A DNA stretch of 64,000 bases from Clavibacter sp. VKM Ac-2872 (GCF_015351105.1 NZ_JADKRR010000001.1:1097069-1161068); one strand, 5' to 3'. Numbered from the stretch's first letter, positions 8,839 to 17,775 are shown. Notes: a model not told the origin generated them from the sequence alone. A program made the numbers and translations.

Positions 8839-8992
8839 CGATCGCGTCGGGCGTGACGGGATGCTGTGAGCGCATCGGCCGGACATGCGCCGGGCGTCGG
8901 CCGCCCAGCCGGGCAGGATGGGAGGACATCGCCGGCCGCGATGCACCCGCGACGACGCGGGCACGGGCCGCGCGACCGGAGGAGGCACGGAC

Positions 8993-9166
8993 ATGACCCA
9001 TCACGACGGCACGGCCGACGCGCACGACGACGAGAAGCTCGGCGGCGAGGGCACGATCCCGGCGGGCGCGACGGGCGTCGCCGCCGGCCACGACGGCGGG
9101 AACGACCACTTCGAGCCCGAGGAGGACACGCCGCACCACACCGACGAGGACGGCGACGGCGCCTAG
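8993..9166 (+). CDS. Small acidic protein of unknown function
   Basis: A 57-residue, highly acidic, His/Gly-rich protein with no hydrophobic core, likely disordered. A good ribosome site (GGAGG, 9 bases before the ATG) and a coding-like Gly/Asp-rich composition support it as a real gene. The recurring GEGTIPAGATG element in the middle is its most distinctive part. His and Asp clusters at both ends could bind metal, but that is only a possibility. It precedes the hydrolase gene on the same strand. Confidence 0.6.
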   Translation: MTHHDGTADAHDDEKLGGEGTIPAGATGVAAGHDGGNDHFEPEEDTPHHTDEDGDGA

Positions 9167-9231
9167 CCCGCTCGACCCGCCCCTCCCGGATCGCCGGGCC
9201 CCGCCCGGGGACCCGCGTAGCCTGGATCCCC

Positions 9232-10050
9232 GTGGACACCGCGACCAACCCCCTCGACGGCACGCGCATCGCCTACCGGACCTTCGGCGCCGGGCCGGCC
9301 GACGGGGATCCCCGCGACCCGGTCCGCGCGCCCGTCGTCCTGGTGCACGGCACGGCCCTCTCGCAGGCGATCTGGCGCGGGTTCGGCTGGGTGCGCGCGC
9401 TCTCGCCGACGCGGCAGGTGATCACGCTGGACCTCCGCGGCCATGGGCGCAGCGGCGTCCCGCACGAGCCCGCCGCCTACGCGATGGACCTGATGGTCGC
9501 CGACGTCGTGGCCGTGCTCGACGCGGTCGGCGCGCCCGTCGTGCACCACGTGGGCTACAGCCTGGGCGCCCGGGTCGGCTTCTCCCTCGCGGCCGCGCAC
9601 CCGGACCGCCTCGTCTCCACGTCGAGCCTCGGCGGATCGCCCCGCAGCGGCGTCGGCGTCTTCGACCGCGTGTTCTTCCCCGGCTGCATCGCGGCGCTGG
9701 AGACGGGCGGCATGCCCGGCTTCCTCGAGGCGTGGGAGCGGCACACCGGGGACCCCGTGGACGCCGCGACCCGCGGGGCCTTCCTCGCGGACGACGCCCG
9801 GGCGCTCGCCGCCTACATGCGCGAGTCCGAGCGGGACGCCGGCGTCCCCGATCAGGTGGTCGCGGGATCCGCGGTGCCGCTGCTTCTCGTCGCCGGCACG
9901 CGGGATCCCGAGCGCCTCCGCGCCGCCCGCCATGTGAAGGCGCTGCGCCCGGACGCGCCGCTCGTGGAGCTCGCGGGCGCCACGCACGCCGACACCCCGC
10001 GGCACCCCGACGCGCTGGCGGCCGTCGCGCGGTTCCTCGGCGCGCTCTGA
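9232..10050 (+). CDS. Alpha/beta-fold hydrolase
   Basis: This 272-residue protein has the alpha/beta hydrolase core: oxyanion region VVLVHGTALS, the strand LDLRGHGRS, and the nucleophile elbow GYSLG with Ser110. Likely Asp and His of the triad are in VAGTRDPE and GATHADTP near the C-terminus. A GTG start is used because homology to the fold begins right after it; the open frame upstream is not family-like. Substrate is unknown; lactonase, esterase or dehalogenase-like activity would all fit. It is convergent with the GH15 gene across a short palindromic GC stretch. Confidence 0.82.
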   Translation: MDTATNPLDGTRIAYRTFGAGPADGDPRDPVRAPVVLVHGTALSQAIWRGFGWVRALSPTRQVITLDLRGHGRSGVPHEPAAYAMDLMVADVVAVLDAVGAPVVHHVGYSLGARVGFSLAAAHPDRLVSTSSLGGSPRSGVGVFDRVFFPGCIAALETGGMPGFLEAWERHTGDPVDAATRGAFLADDARALAAYMRESERDAGVPDQVVAGSAVPLLLVAGTRDPERLRAARHVKALRPDAPLVELAGATHADTPRHPDALAAVARFLGAL

Positions 10051-10072
10051 CGTACGGCCGGCGCGCGCCGGA

Positions 10073-11941
10073 TCAGGCGGCCGTCGACGACCCGCCGCGC
10101 GCCGCCTCGGCGTGGGCCAGGGCGGGGCTGCCGTCGCGGTGCGCGCGGTCGAGGTCATCGGGATGCGCGGCCGCGGCGGCCTCCAGGGCATCCGCCGCGC
10201 GGACGAGCGCGAGGTGCGACAGGGCCTGCGGCACGTTGCCCGCCTGGCGGCGCCCGACGGGGTCGTACTCCTCCGAGAGGAGCCCGACGTCGTTGCAGAG
10301 GGCGACGAGCCGGTCCATCAGCGCACGGCCGTCGGCCTCGCGGCCGGATCGGGCGTACTGCTCGACGAGCCAGAACGAGCAGGCGAGGAACGGGTACTCG
10401 CCCGCGGGCAGGCCGTCGACCCCGGCGCTCGTGTCGTAGCGGAGCAGGAACCCCTCGTGCATGAGCGTCTTCTCCATCGCCTCGACGGTCGCCAGCATGC
10501 GCGGGTCGTCGTAGGCGCAGAAGCCGGCCTGGGCGAGGATCAGCAGCGAGGCGTCGACCTCGGTGGTGCCGTAGTGCTGGCGGAAGGCGCCGGTCGCGGG
10601 ATCCACGCCCCGGTCGAGGATCTCGTCGCGCACCCGGTCGCGCAGCTCGATCCACTGCTCCACCGGCCCGTCGAGCCCGTGCCGCTCGACGCCCTGCACC
10701 GCGCAGTCGAGGGCCGCCCAGATCATGGCCCGCGAGTGCGTGAAGTGCTGCTCGGCGCCGCGGATCTCCCAGATGCCGCTGTCCTGCCGCTCCCAGTTCT
10801 CCTCCACGAAGCCGATGAGCGCGCGCTGCAGCGGCCACGAGAACTCGGTCTCGCCGACGCCGGCGTCGCGCGCGGCCTGGAGGGCGAGCATCACCTCGCC
10901 GATGACGTCGGCCTGGTACTGCTCGAACGCGCCGTTGCCGACGCGCACCGGGCCGGACCCCTGGTAGCCGGGCAGGCTCTCGAGGTCGCGCTCGGGGAGG
11001 TACCTCTCGCCGCTGAGGCCGTACATGATCTGCACGTCGCCCGGATCCCCGGCGATGGCCCGCAGGAGCCAGGTGCGCCACTCGTCGGCCTCGTCGTCGA
11101 AGCCGTGCGCGAGCAGCACCTCGAGGGTGAGCGACGCGTCGCGCAGCCAGACGTAGCGGTAGTCCCAGTTCCGCGGGCCGCCGAACTGCTCCGGGAGGCT
11201 CGTGGTCGCGGCCGCGACGATGCCGCCGGTGTCCTCGTGGGTGAGCGCGCGCAGCACGAGGAGCGAGCGGCGGACCGCGGCCTGGTGCGGTCCGGAGTGC
11301 TCGATGGAGCTGGCCCACGACTCCCACCACTCGGTCGTGTGCTCGAGCGCGGCGTCCACGTCGAACGCGGGCGGCTCGCTGCGGTGCGAGGGGTACCAGG
11401 TGAGCGTGAGGTCCACGGTCTCGCCGGCCTGCACGTCGAAGGCCACGCCGTGGTGGTGGTTCGTGGCGGTGAGCTCGGGGCCGCGGACGACGACCGCGTC
11501 GGGGCCGGCCACCGCGACGAGGCGCGGATCGCCGTCGTCGAGCTTGCGGATCCACGGCAGCGCGGTCGCGTAGCCGAAGCGCAGGCGGAGGTCGCCCTGC
11601 ATCCGCACGGTGCCGCTGATGCCGCGGACGCGCCGCACGACGTCGGCCCGGCGGTTGCCCATGGACATGAAGTCGGTGACCTCGACGGCGCCGTCGGGCG
11701 TCTCCCACCTGGTCCAGAGCACGAAGGTGTTGCCGAGGTAGGTGCGCATCGAGACCGCGGCGTCGGGATGGGCGGGGGCGAGGCGCCAGGATCCGTGCTC
11801 GTCCGTGCCGAGGAGCGCCCCGAACATCGACGCGGAGTCGAACCGCGGCAGGCACAGCCAGTCGATGGAGCCGTCGCGTCCGACCAGCGCTCCCGTGTGG
11901 CAGTCCCCGATGAGTGCGTAGTCCTCGATGCGCATGGCCAT
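10073..11941 (-). CDS. Glycoside hydrolase family 15 protein (trehalase/glucoamylase-like)
   Basis: A 622-residue cytoplasmic GH15 enzyme. The N-terminus RIEDYALIGDCHTGALVGRDGSIDWLCLPRFD is a beta-sandwich domain typical of the actinobacterial group that includes mycobacterial trehalase. The (alpha/alpha)6 barrel shows WLRDASLTLEVLLAHGF and the region GNGAFEQYQADVIGEVM. GH15 enzymes invert glycosidic bonds using two glutamates. I chose the ATG that lies 8 bases after a GGGAG site; the ATG six bases later is also possible. The gene is divergent from the G6PDH-like gene. Together with otsA-otsB elsewhere in the window it suggests trehalose turnover, but the substrate is not proven. Confidence 0.85.
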   Translation of the reverse strand: MAMRIEDYALIGDCHTGALVGRDGSIDWLCLPRFDSASMFGALLGTDEHGSWRLAPAHPDAAVSMRTYLGNTFVLWTRWETPDGAVEVTDFMSMGNRRADVVRRVRGISGTVRMQGDLRLRFGYATALPWIRKLDDGDPRLVAVAGPDAVVVRGPELTATNHHHGVAFDVQAGETVDLTLTWYPSHRSEPPAFDVDAALEHTTEWWESWASSIEHSGPHQAAVRRSLLVLRALTHEDTGGIVAAATTSLPEQFGGPRNWDYRYVWLRDASLTLEVLLAHGFDDEADEWRTWLLRAIAGDPGDVQIMYGLSGERYLPERDLESLPGYQGSGPVRVGNGAFEQYQADVIGEVMLALQAARDAGVGETEFSWPLQRALIGFVEENWERQDSGIWEIRGAEQHFTHSRAMIWAALDCAVQGVERHGLDGPVEQWIELRDRVRDEILDRGVDPATGAFRQHYGTTEVDASLLILAQAGFCAYDDPRMLATVEAMEKTLMHEGFLLRYDTSAGVDGLPAGEYPFLACSFWLVEQYARSGREADGRALMDRLVALCNDVGLLSEEYDPVGRRQAGNVPQALSHLALVRAADALEAAAAAHPDDLDRAHRDGSPALAHAEAARGGSSTAA

Positions 11942-11997
11942 GCGCCATGCTCCCACGGGTCACCTGCGTTCCCGCCCGCGCCGCGTACCCTGACCGC

Positions 11998-13380
11998 ATG
12001 CCCGCGACCTCCACGCTCCTCATCCTCGGCGCCAGCGGCGACCTCTCCGCGCGCCTCCTCCTCCCCGGCCTCGGCGAGCTCCTCGCCCACCGCCCCGACC
12101 TCGACCTGCAGCTCGTCGGCGCGGGCACGGAGGAGTGGGACGACGACCGCTGGCGCGAGGTCGTCCGCACGTCGTTCGCCTCTCTCGGTGCGGAGGGCCC
12201 CGCGGTCGACCGCGTGCTCGCCGGCACGACGTACCGGGCGGCCGACGTCACCGCGCAGGCCGACCTCGAGCGCCTGTTCGCGGCGTGCGACGCGGCCCCG
12301 GCCGTCTACTTCGCGCTGCCGCCGGCCGTCACCGAGAGGGCCTGCCGGGCGATGACCGGGATGACGCTGCCCGAGGGCACGTCGCTCTCGCTCGAGAAGC
12401 CGTTCGGCACCGACCTCGCGAGCGCCGAGGCGCTCAACCGCCTCCTCGCGACGCTCGTGCCCGAGGAGCGCACCCACCGGGTGGACCACTTCCTCGGCCG
12501 CTCCACCGTGCGGAACCTCCTGGGGCTCCGCTTCGCCAACCGGATCCTCGAGCCCGTCTGGAACGCGCGGCACATCGCGAGCGTCGAGATCGTCTACGAC
12601 GAGCAGCTCGCGCTCGAGGGCCGCGCCCGCTACTACGACACCGCGGGGGCGCTCACCGACATGATCCAGAGCCACCTGCTCCAGGTCATGGCCGTGTTCG
12701 CGATGGAGCCGCCGGCCACGACGGACGCGCGCGACATCCGGGACCAGAAGGCGCTCGTGCTCCGCGCGACCCGGCCCTGGGGCGGCGACCCGGTGGCCTC
12801 CTCGCGCCGCGCCCGCTACTCGGCGGGCGACGTCGAGGGGCGCCAGCTGCCGGCCTACGCCGACGAGGCGGGCGTGGATCCGTCCCGCGGCACCGAGACG
12901 CTCGCGGAGATGACGGTCGAGATCGCCAACTGGCGCTGGGCGGGCGTGCCGTTCCGGCTGCGCTCCGGCAAGGCGATGGCGGACCACCGGCGCGAGATCG
13001 TCGTGAACTTCCAGCCCGCGCCGCACGTGCCCGCCGGCCTCACGGGCGCCGAGGAGCCCGACCGGATCCGCATCCTCATCGCCCCTGACGAGCTGCACCT
13101 CGAGCTCAACGTGAACGGCCCGGCCGATCCCGAGGTCATCGACCGCGCCGACCTCGTCACGGCCTTCGACGCCGGCGACCTGCCGCCCTACGGCCAGGTA
13201 ATCGACGGCATCCTCGCGGACGACGAGAGCCTGTCGGTGCGCGGCGACACGGCCGAGGAGTGCTGGCGCATCGTCGCGCCCGTGATCGCCGCGTGGCGCG
13301 CGGGCGACGTGCCGCTCGAGGAGTACCCGGCCGGATCCGCGGGTCCGTGGGACGGACCGCAGGTGGCGCCGAAGGGCTGA
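11998..13380 (+). CDS. Glucose-6-phosphate dehydrogenase-like protein
   Basis: A 460-residue protein of the G6PDH family (usual length 460-510). The N-terminal Rossmann motif is GASGDLSARLLLPG and the phosphate-binding EKPFG segment is intact. The active-site peptide reads RVDHFLGRS (residues 161-169) where classical enzymes have (R)IDHYLGK: catalytic His164 is kept, but the conserved lysine is Arg168. No tal/opcA/pgl partners are present, so this is probably a paralogue of the main zwf, perhaps with another sugar phosphate or cofactor. It is divergent from the GH15 gene with about 56 bases between starts. Confidence 0.85.
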   Translation: MPATSTLLILGASGDLSARLLLPGLGELLAHRPDLDLQLVGAGTEEWDDDRWREVVRTSFASLGAEGPAVDRVLAGTTYRAADVTAQADLERLFAACDAAPAVYFALPPAVTERACRAMTGMTLPEGTSLSLEKPFGTDLASAEALNRLLATLVPEERTHRVDHFLGRSTVRNLLGLRFANRILEPVWNARHIASVEIVYDEQLALEGRARYYDTAGALTDMIQSHLLQVMAVFAMEPPATTDARDIRDQKALVLRATRPWGGDPVASSRRARYSAGDVEGRQLPAYADEAGVDPSRGTETLAEMTVEIANWRWAGVPFRLRSGKAMADHRREIVVNFQPAPHVPAGLTGAEEPDRIRILIAPDELHLELNVNGPADPEVIDRADLVTAFDAGDLPPYGQVIDGILADDESLSVRGDTAEECWRIVAPVIAAWRAGDVPLEEYPAGSAGPWDGPQVAPKG

Positions 13381-13399
13381 GCCCGCGCGCGTCGACCGA

Positions 13400-14056
13400 C
13401 TAGGCGCGGAGGACGGCGCGGAGCGCGGCGGGGACGCGGCGCGGGTCCCCGGCGAGCTCGGCGAGCGAGCCGGCGAGCGGATCCTCGTCGAACACCGCGA
13501 GCTCGCGGGCGACGGCGTCCTGATGCGCGGAGGCGTCGCGCGCCGTGGACCCGCCCCCGTCCGATCCCGTGGCCCGGGCGTCCTCGAGCGGCAGGTCGGC
13601 GGCCGCGGGGGAGGCGCCGAGCGCGAGCGCCACGTCACGGGCGATGTGCGCCGTCATCAGCTCGTCGAAGAAGCCGGCCGTGCTGTCGGGTGTGCGGCGG
13701 ACGAGCGCCCACGCGCCGTCGGGGCCGAAGTGGTGGGCGAGCGCCGCCTGCACGATCAGGGCGAGCGGGCGGAGGTCCGGCTCGCGGTCGATGTCGGCGG
13801 CATCGTCGGTGCCGGCGCGCGCGGCGTCCGCGGACGGGTCCTCCGGCATGGCCTTGTGCGCGGGGACGTGGGTCGGCCGCACGGGTCCGCCGTGCAGCCG
13901 TGCCGCGATCGCCGCGAGTTCGCCGGTGGCGGTCGAGACGGCGGGCGCCGGGGGAGCGGCCGGCGCGGCGACGGGGCGCCGTGCCTCGGGCCTCGGCTCG
14001 GACGCCGCGGGCGCGGCCTCGGTCGGGACGGACTTGCCTCTGCGCCACCGGAACAT
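13400..14056 (-). CDS. Protein of unknown function
   Basis: A 218-residue protein I do not recognise. A basic start (MFRWRRGK) and an Ala/Pro-rich disordered stretch (to about residue 60) precede a helical region (about 95-150, DLRPLALIVQAALAHHFGPDGAWALVRRTPDSTAGFFDELM). No membrane helix is seen. I used the internal ATG rather than one 24 bases upstream because it has better composition after it. It is convergent with the G6PDH-like gene and divergent from the MscS gene. Confidence 0.6.
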   Translation of the reverse strand: MFRWRRGKSVPTEAAPAASEPRPEARRPVAAPAAPPAPAVSTATGELAAIAARLHGGPVRPTHVPAHKAMPEDPSADAARAGTDDAADIDREPDLRPLALIVQAALAHHFGPDGAWALVRRTPDSTAGFFDELMTAHIARDVALALGASPAAADLPLEDARATGSDGGGSTARDASAHQDAVARELAVFDEDPLAGSLAELAGDPRRVPAALRAVLRA

Positions 14057-14267
14057 GATCCACGGCCTCCCCGATCGCACCAGCGACGATCGGGACCATC
14101 ATCGTGCGCGACACGCCCGGGCTGACCCGCGACACGCCGGTGATCCCGGGGCGGGGGCGTCGGGACGCGCCCCCGTTCCCGGAATCGGGGGGAGGGTCGC
14201 CGCGGACAGCGCCTGCGAGACTGGACGCCCGGGACAGCGCGGTCCGCCCGACCCGTATGGAGGACCC

Positions 14268-15497
14268 GTGGACCTGCCCACCCTGCTCGCCGTGCCCGTC
14301 GTCGCCGTGAGCGTCACGCTGCTCGCCGCCGTGGCCGCCGCCCTGCTCGTCACGGCGATCGTCGCCCTCGTCGTCCGCGTCATCGCGCGCCGCCGCGAGT
14401 GGGCGGCCCGCCTCGTCCGCCGCGCCCGACGGCCGTTCCGCGTGCTGCTCGTCGTGGTGGCGGTGTGGATCGCGCTCCGCTCCTCGGTCGCGCCGGGCGA
14501 GGTGCGCGACGGCCTCGACCACCTGCTGCACGTGCTGACGATCGTCGCGGCCGCCTGGCTCGTGTGCTCCCTCGCGATCTTCTTCGAGGACCTGGGGCTC
14601 GCGCGCTACCGGGTGGACGTGGCGGACAACCGGGTCGCCCGGCGCGTGCGCACGCAGGTGCTCATCATCCGGCGGCTCACGGTGGTGGCGATCGTGGTGG
14701 TGGCGATCGGCGCGATCCTCCTGACGTTCCCGGGCGCGCGGGCCGCCGGTGCGAGCGTCCTCGCCTCCGCCGGCCTCGTCTCGATCGTCGCGGGCCTCGC
14801 GGCGCAGTCGACGCTGGCCAACGTGTTCGCCGGGATGCAGCTCGCCTTCAGCGACGCCATCCGGGTCGACGACGTGGTCATCGTGGAGACGGAGTGGGGG
14901 CGCGTCGAGGAGATCACGCTCACGTACGTGGTCGTCCACATCTGGGACGACCGGCGGATGGTGCTGCCGTCCACCTACTTCACGACCACGCCGTTCCAGA
15001 ACTGGACCCGCACCAAGTCGGAGCTCCTCGGCGCGGTGGAGCTCGACCTCGACTGGCGCGCGACGCCGGCGAGCATGCGCGAGGAGCTCGACCGGGTGCT
15101 GGCCACGACCGACCTCTGGGACGGGCGCGTCTCCGTGCTGCAGGTGACGGACGCGGTCGGCGGCTACGTGCGGATCCGGGTGCTCGTCTCCGCCGTCGAC
15201 GCCCCCACCCTGTTCGACCTGCGCTGCCTCGTGCGCGAGCGCCTCGTCGCGTTCCTCCACGAGCACAGCCCGCAGTCGCTGCCGCGGACGCGCGTGCAGA
15301 TGGTGGATCCGGCCGAGCACGGCGACGAGCCCCGCGCGGGACGCCGTGCGGCCGAGCCCGAGCCGACGGGGCTGTTCTCGGGCACCGCGCAGGGGGACAC
15401 GCGCGCGGGCCTGTTCACCGGGCCCATCTCCACGGTGCCGGCGGAGGAGCGCATCGACCTCGAGGTCGACGGCGACCGCTGGCGCACGCAGGACTGA
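14268..15497 (+). CDS. MscS-family mechanosensitive channel
   Basis: A 409-residue small-conductance mechanosensitive channel homologue that would vent ions during osmotic downshock. About five membrane helices occupy residues 1-165; the pore-lining helix is ASVLASAGLVSIVAGLAAQSTLANVFAGMQLAFSD, followed by the beta domain with VVIVETEWGRVEEITLTYVVVHIWDDRRMVLP and the family hallmark FTTTPFQNWTR. The C-terminal 70 residues are polar and probably disordered. Start is GTG after a GGAGGA site. Chain length is longer than E. coli MscS (286 residues) because of the extra helices and the tail. Confidence 0.9.
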   Translation: MDLPTLLAVPVVAVSVTLLAAVAAALLVTAIVALVVRVIARRREWAARLVRRARRPFRVLLVVVAVWIALRSSVAPGEVRDGLDHLLHVLTIVAAAWLVCSLAIFFEDLGLARYRVDVADNRVARRVRTQVLIIRRLTVVAIVVVAIGAILLTFPGARAAGASVLASAGLVSIVAGLAAQSTLANVFAGMQLAFSDAIRVDDVVIVETEWGRVEEITLTYVVVHIWDDRRMVLPSTYFTTTPFQNWTRTKSELLGAVELDLDWRATPASMREELDRVLATTDLWDGRVSVLQVTDAVGGYVRIRVLVSAVDAPTLFDLRCLVRERLVAFLHEHSPQSLPRTRVQMVDPAEHGDEPRAGRRAAEPEPTGLFSGTAQGDTRAGLFTGPISTVPAEERIDLEVDGDRWRTQD

Positions 15498-15513
15498 CGC
15501 CCACGCACGACGG

Positions 15514-15541
15514 ACGCGCACGCCCCGAGCGGCGTGCGCGT
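15514..15541. terminator. Bidirectional hairpin terminator
   Basis: A perfect 11-bp stem with a 6-base loop lies between the convergent MscS gene and a small membrane-protein gene, with both stops within 20 bases. Confidence 0.7.
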
Positions 15542-15556
15542 CACGGGGTGGGGCGG

Positions 15557-15745
15557 CTAGTTGCCGATCTGCCCGTCGCGCGAGTCCTCGATGACCGTGC
15601 CGATGGCGATCGCCACCGTGATGCCCCAGCTGAGCCACATGAGCCCGAGCTTCCAGTCGCGCGGACCCCGACGGGTCGTCTGCATGGTGCTCCAGCCGCC
15701 CACGAGGGCGCTGAGGACGCTGCCGTTCAGGATGTACTTGCGCAT
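15557..15745 (-). CDS. Small membrane protein of unknown function
   Basis: A 62-residue protein with a weak hydrophobic segment near residues 5-20 and a strong one at about 33-52 (LGLMWLSWGITVAIAIGTVI). A clear GGGAGG ribosome site precedes the ATG, which decides the start against the much longer open frame upstream. The short N-terminal MRKYILNGSVLSALVGGWS is reminiscent of small conserved actinobacterial proteins, but I cannot name the family. It is divergent from the anion permease gene. Confidence 0.65.
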   Translation of the reverse strand: MRKYILNGSVLSALVGGWSTMQTTRRGPRDWKLGLMWLSWGITVAIAIGTVIEDSRDGQIGN

Positions 15746-15902
15746 GACACCTCCCAGTGTGCTTCCACGGTACCGGGATCCGGCCGTCGCGTCCGCCGCC
15801 CGGCCGCCGCGCGCCGCCGTCCGTGGCGTCCCCTTTCCGCAGGCGGTGCGGACTCCCCGTGGGCGGTGAGTACAGTGATCGCGGATCAGACAGGAGGCGC
15901 CC

Positions 15903-17057
15903 GTGCGCACAGCCCTCATCGGGGTGGTGCTCCTCGTCGTCGGCGCCGTCGCCGTGGCCACCGGAGCCCTCCCGCTCGACGACCTCGGCGTCCTGTACGA
16001 GCGGGTCTGGCCGATCCTCCTCTTCGTGGTCGCGATCACCGTGGTCACCGAGCTCGCCAGCGAGGCGGGCCTGTTCACCTGGATCGCCGAGCGGGCGGCG
16101 GGCCTCGGCCGCGGACGCACGTGGGCCCTCTGGCTCGCGACCGTCGTGCTCGCCTGCCTCTGCACGATCTTCCTGTCGCTCGACACGACCGCCGTGCTGC
16201 TCACGCCCGTGGTCGTCGTGCTCGCCCGGCACTGCGGGCTCCCGCCGCTCCCGTTCGCGCTCACGACCGTGTGGCTCGCGAACACCGCATCGCTCCTGCT
16301 GCCCGTCTCCAACCTCACGAACCTGCTCGCGGAGCACGAGCTCGGCGGGCTGGGGCCGGCCGGCTTCGCGGCGCTCACGGTCGCGCCCGCGCTCGTGGCG
16401 ATCGCGGTGCCCGTGCTCGCGATCCTCGTGATCCACCGCAGGGACCTCTTCACGCGGTACGAGGTCGGGCCGCCGACCGCCCCCGCCGACCGCGTGCTCC
16501 TCGTGGGCAGCGCCATCGTGGTGGGCCTGCTCGTGCCGGCGCTCGTCTCGGGTGTCGAGGTGTGGATCCCCGCGCTCGCCGCGGCCGTGGTCCTCGCGAT
16601 CCTCACGGCCGTCCGGCGCCCCCGCGTCCTCCGGCTCGGCCTCCTGCCCTGGCAGCTCGTGGTGTTCGCGTCGGGCCTGTTCATCGTGATGGAGGCCGCG
16701 CAGTCGCTCGGGCTCACCGCCGTCATGGCAGCGGTCTCGGGCCAGGGACAGGACGCCGCCGCGCTGTTCCGGCTCGCGGGCGTCGCGACCCTGAGCGCCA
16801 ACGCCGTGGACAACCTGCCGGCGTACCTCGCGCTCGAGCCCGTCGCGGGATCCCCGGAGCGCCTCGTCGCGATCCTCGTGGGCGTCAACGCGGGCCCGCT
16901 CATCACGCCGTGGGCCTCGCTCGCGACCCTGCTCTGGCACGAGCGGCTCGTGAGCATGGGGGTCCACATCACGTGGTCGCGCTACGTGCTGCTGGGCCTC
17001 GTGGTCGCGCCCCTCACGGTCGGCCTCGCGATGCTCGCCTTCGTCCTCACACGCTGA
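15903..17057 (+). CDS. ArsB/SLC13-type anion permease
   Basis: A 384-residue membrane protein with 10-11 hydrophobic helices and the ion-transporter fold of the ArsB/NhaD group: paired helical hairpins with LDTTAVLLTPVVVVLARH and NTASLLLPVSNLTNLLA in the first half and SANAVDNLPAYLALEP with VGVNAGPLITPWASLATLLW in the second. These asparagine-rich re-entrant motifs bind the substrate anion and cation. Arsenite, carboxylates or sodium are possible substrates; no arsR or arsC is nearby, so arsenic is not favoured. GTG start with CAGGAGG ribosome site. Confidence 0.82.
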   Translation: MRTALIGVVLLVVGAVAVATGALPLDDLGVLYERVWPILLFVVAITVVTELASEAGLFTWIAERAAGLGRGRTWALWLATVVLACLCTIFLSLDTTAVLLTPVVVVLARHCGLPPLPFALTTVWLANTASLLLPVSNLTNLLAEHELGGLGPAGFAALTVAPALVAIAVPVLAILVIHRRDLFTRYEVGPPTAPADRVLLVGSAIVVGLLVPALVSGVEVWIPALAAAVVLAILTAVRRPRVLRLGLLPWQLVVFASGLFIVMEAAQSLGLTAVMAAVSGQGQDAAALFRLAGVATLSANAVDNLPAYLALEPVAGSPERLVAILVGVNAGPLITPWASLATLLWHERLVSMGVHITWSRYVLLGLVVAPLTVGLAMLAFVLTR

Positions 17058-17090
17058 TCGGCCGCCCCCGCCTGGCAGACGACTGGGAGT

Positions 17091-17123
17091 CTGACCGATC
17101 GTGCAGGGACTGACCGATCGGTC
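17091..17123. promoter_or_regulatory. Candidate TetR operator (repeated half-sites and palindrome)
   Basis: CTGACCGATCG occurs twice, at 17091-17101 and 17110-17120; the second copy is part of a perfect 12-base palindrome GACCGATCGGTC (17112-17123). It lies 16 bases before the tetR start, so it is placed to control the tetR-MMPL-YhgE operon. Confidence 0.6.
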
Positions 17124-17139
17124 GACATAGGCTCTCCGG

Positions 17140-17718
17140 GTGACCCGAACCCCCCGCGCCTCCGCCGGCGACGAGCTCCGCACGATCGCGGCGGCGCGCT
17201 TCGCCCGCGACGGCTTCCAGGCGACCTCGCTCCAGCAGATCGCCGACGAGGCCGGCTACTCGAAGTCGAGCGTGCTCTACCACTTCGCCTCCAAGGAGGC
17301 GCTGCTGGACGCCCTGCTCGAGCCGACGATCAACGCGCTCGCCGAGGTCATCCAGCGCGCCGACTCCATCCGCGGCGACGCGGACGCCCGGCGGCAGTTC
17401 GTCGAGCCCTTCATCGACTTCCTCCTGCTGCACCGGCACGAGGTGGCCCTCTTCATCACGCAGGGGCGCTCGCTCGGGCACCTCGCCGTGATCGAGCGGG
17501 CCAACGACCTCGTGCGCGCGCTCGGCGAGACCGCCGGCGCGCTCGACAGCACGCTCGACCAGCTGCGCTTCGGCGTGGCGCTCGGCGGCGCGGCGTACAT
17601 CCTCGCCGCGAGCGACGACTGGTCCACCAACGAACCGCTGCCCGACGACGAGATCAGGGCTGCTCTCGTCGTGGTCGTGGGGGAGCTCCTCGCCCCCCTC
17701 GGCACCCGCTCCGCCTGA
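17140..17718 (+). CDS. TetR-family transcriptional regulator
   Basis: A 192-residue regulator. The N-terminal helix-turn-helix is standard: LRTIAAARFARDGFQATSLQQIADEAGYSKSSVLYHFASKEALLDAL (about 8-55). The C-terminal ligand domain is all-helical. It is the first gene of a run with the MMPL and YhgE genes (58 and -4 base spacing) and has a palindrome before its GTG start, so it probably represses the whole operon and responds to a transported compound, lipid or drug. Confidence 0.9.
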   Translation: MTRTPRASAGDELRTIAAARFARDGFQATSLQQIADEAGYSKSSVLYHFASKEALLDALLEPTINALAEVIQRADSIRGDADARRQFVEPFIDFLLLHRHEVALFITQGRSLGHLAVIERANDLVRALGETAGALDSTLDQLRFGVALGGAAYILAASDDWSTNEPLPDDEIRAALVVVVGELLAPLGTRSA

Positions 17719-17775
17719 TCCCGCTCCGCCCCCGCACATCCCCCGCACGTCCCACGCAAGGAGAGCCACCCGCCC

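Noticed and set aside
15903-17057. Arsenite resistance operon
   Set aside because: The permease fold fits ArsB, but no arsR or arsC is nearby and the following TetR gene is the head of the MMPL operon.
13635-17183. Minus-strand open frame of 1182 codons
   Set aside because: Antisense shadow of the MscS and permease genes: Arg/His/Asp-rich low-complexity translation with no family features, typical of GC-rich third-position mirror frames.
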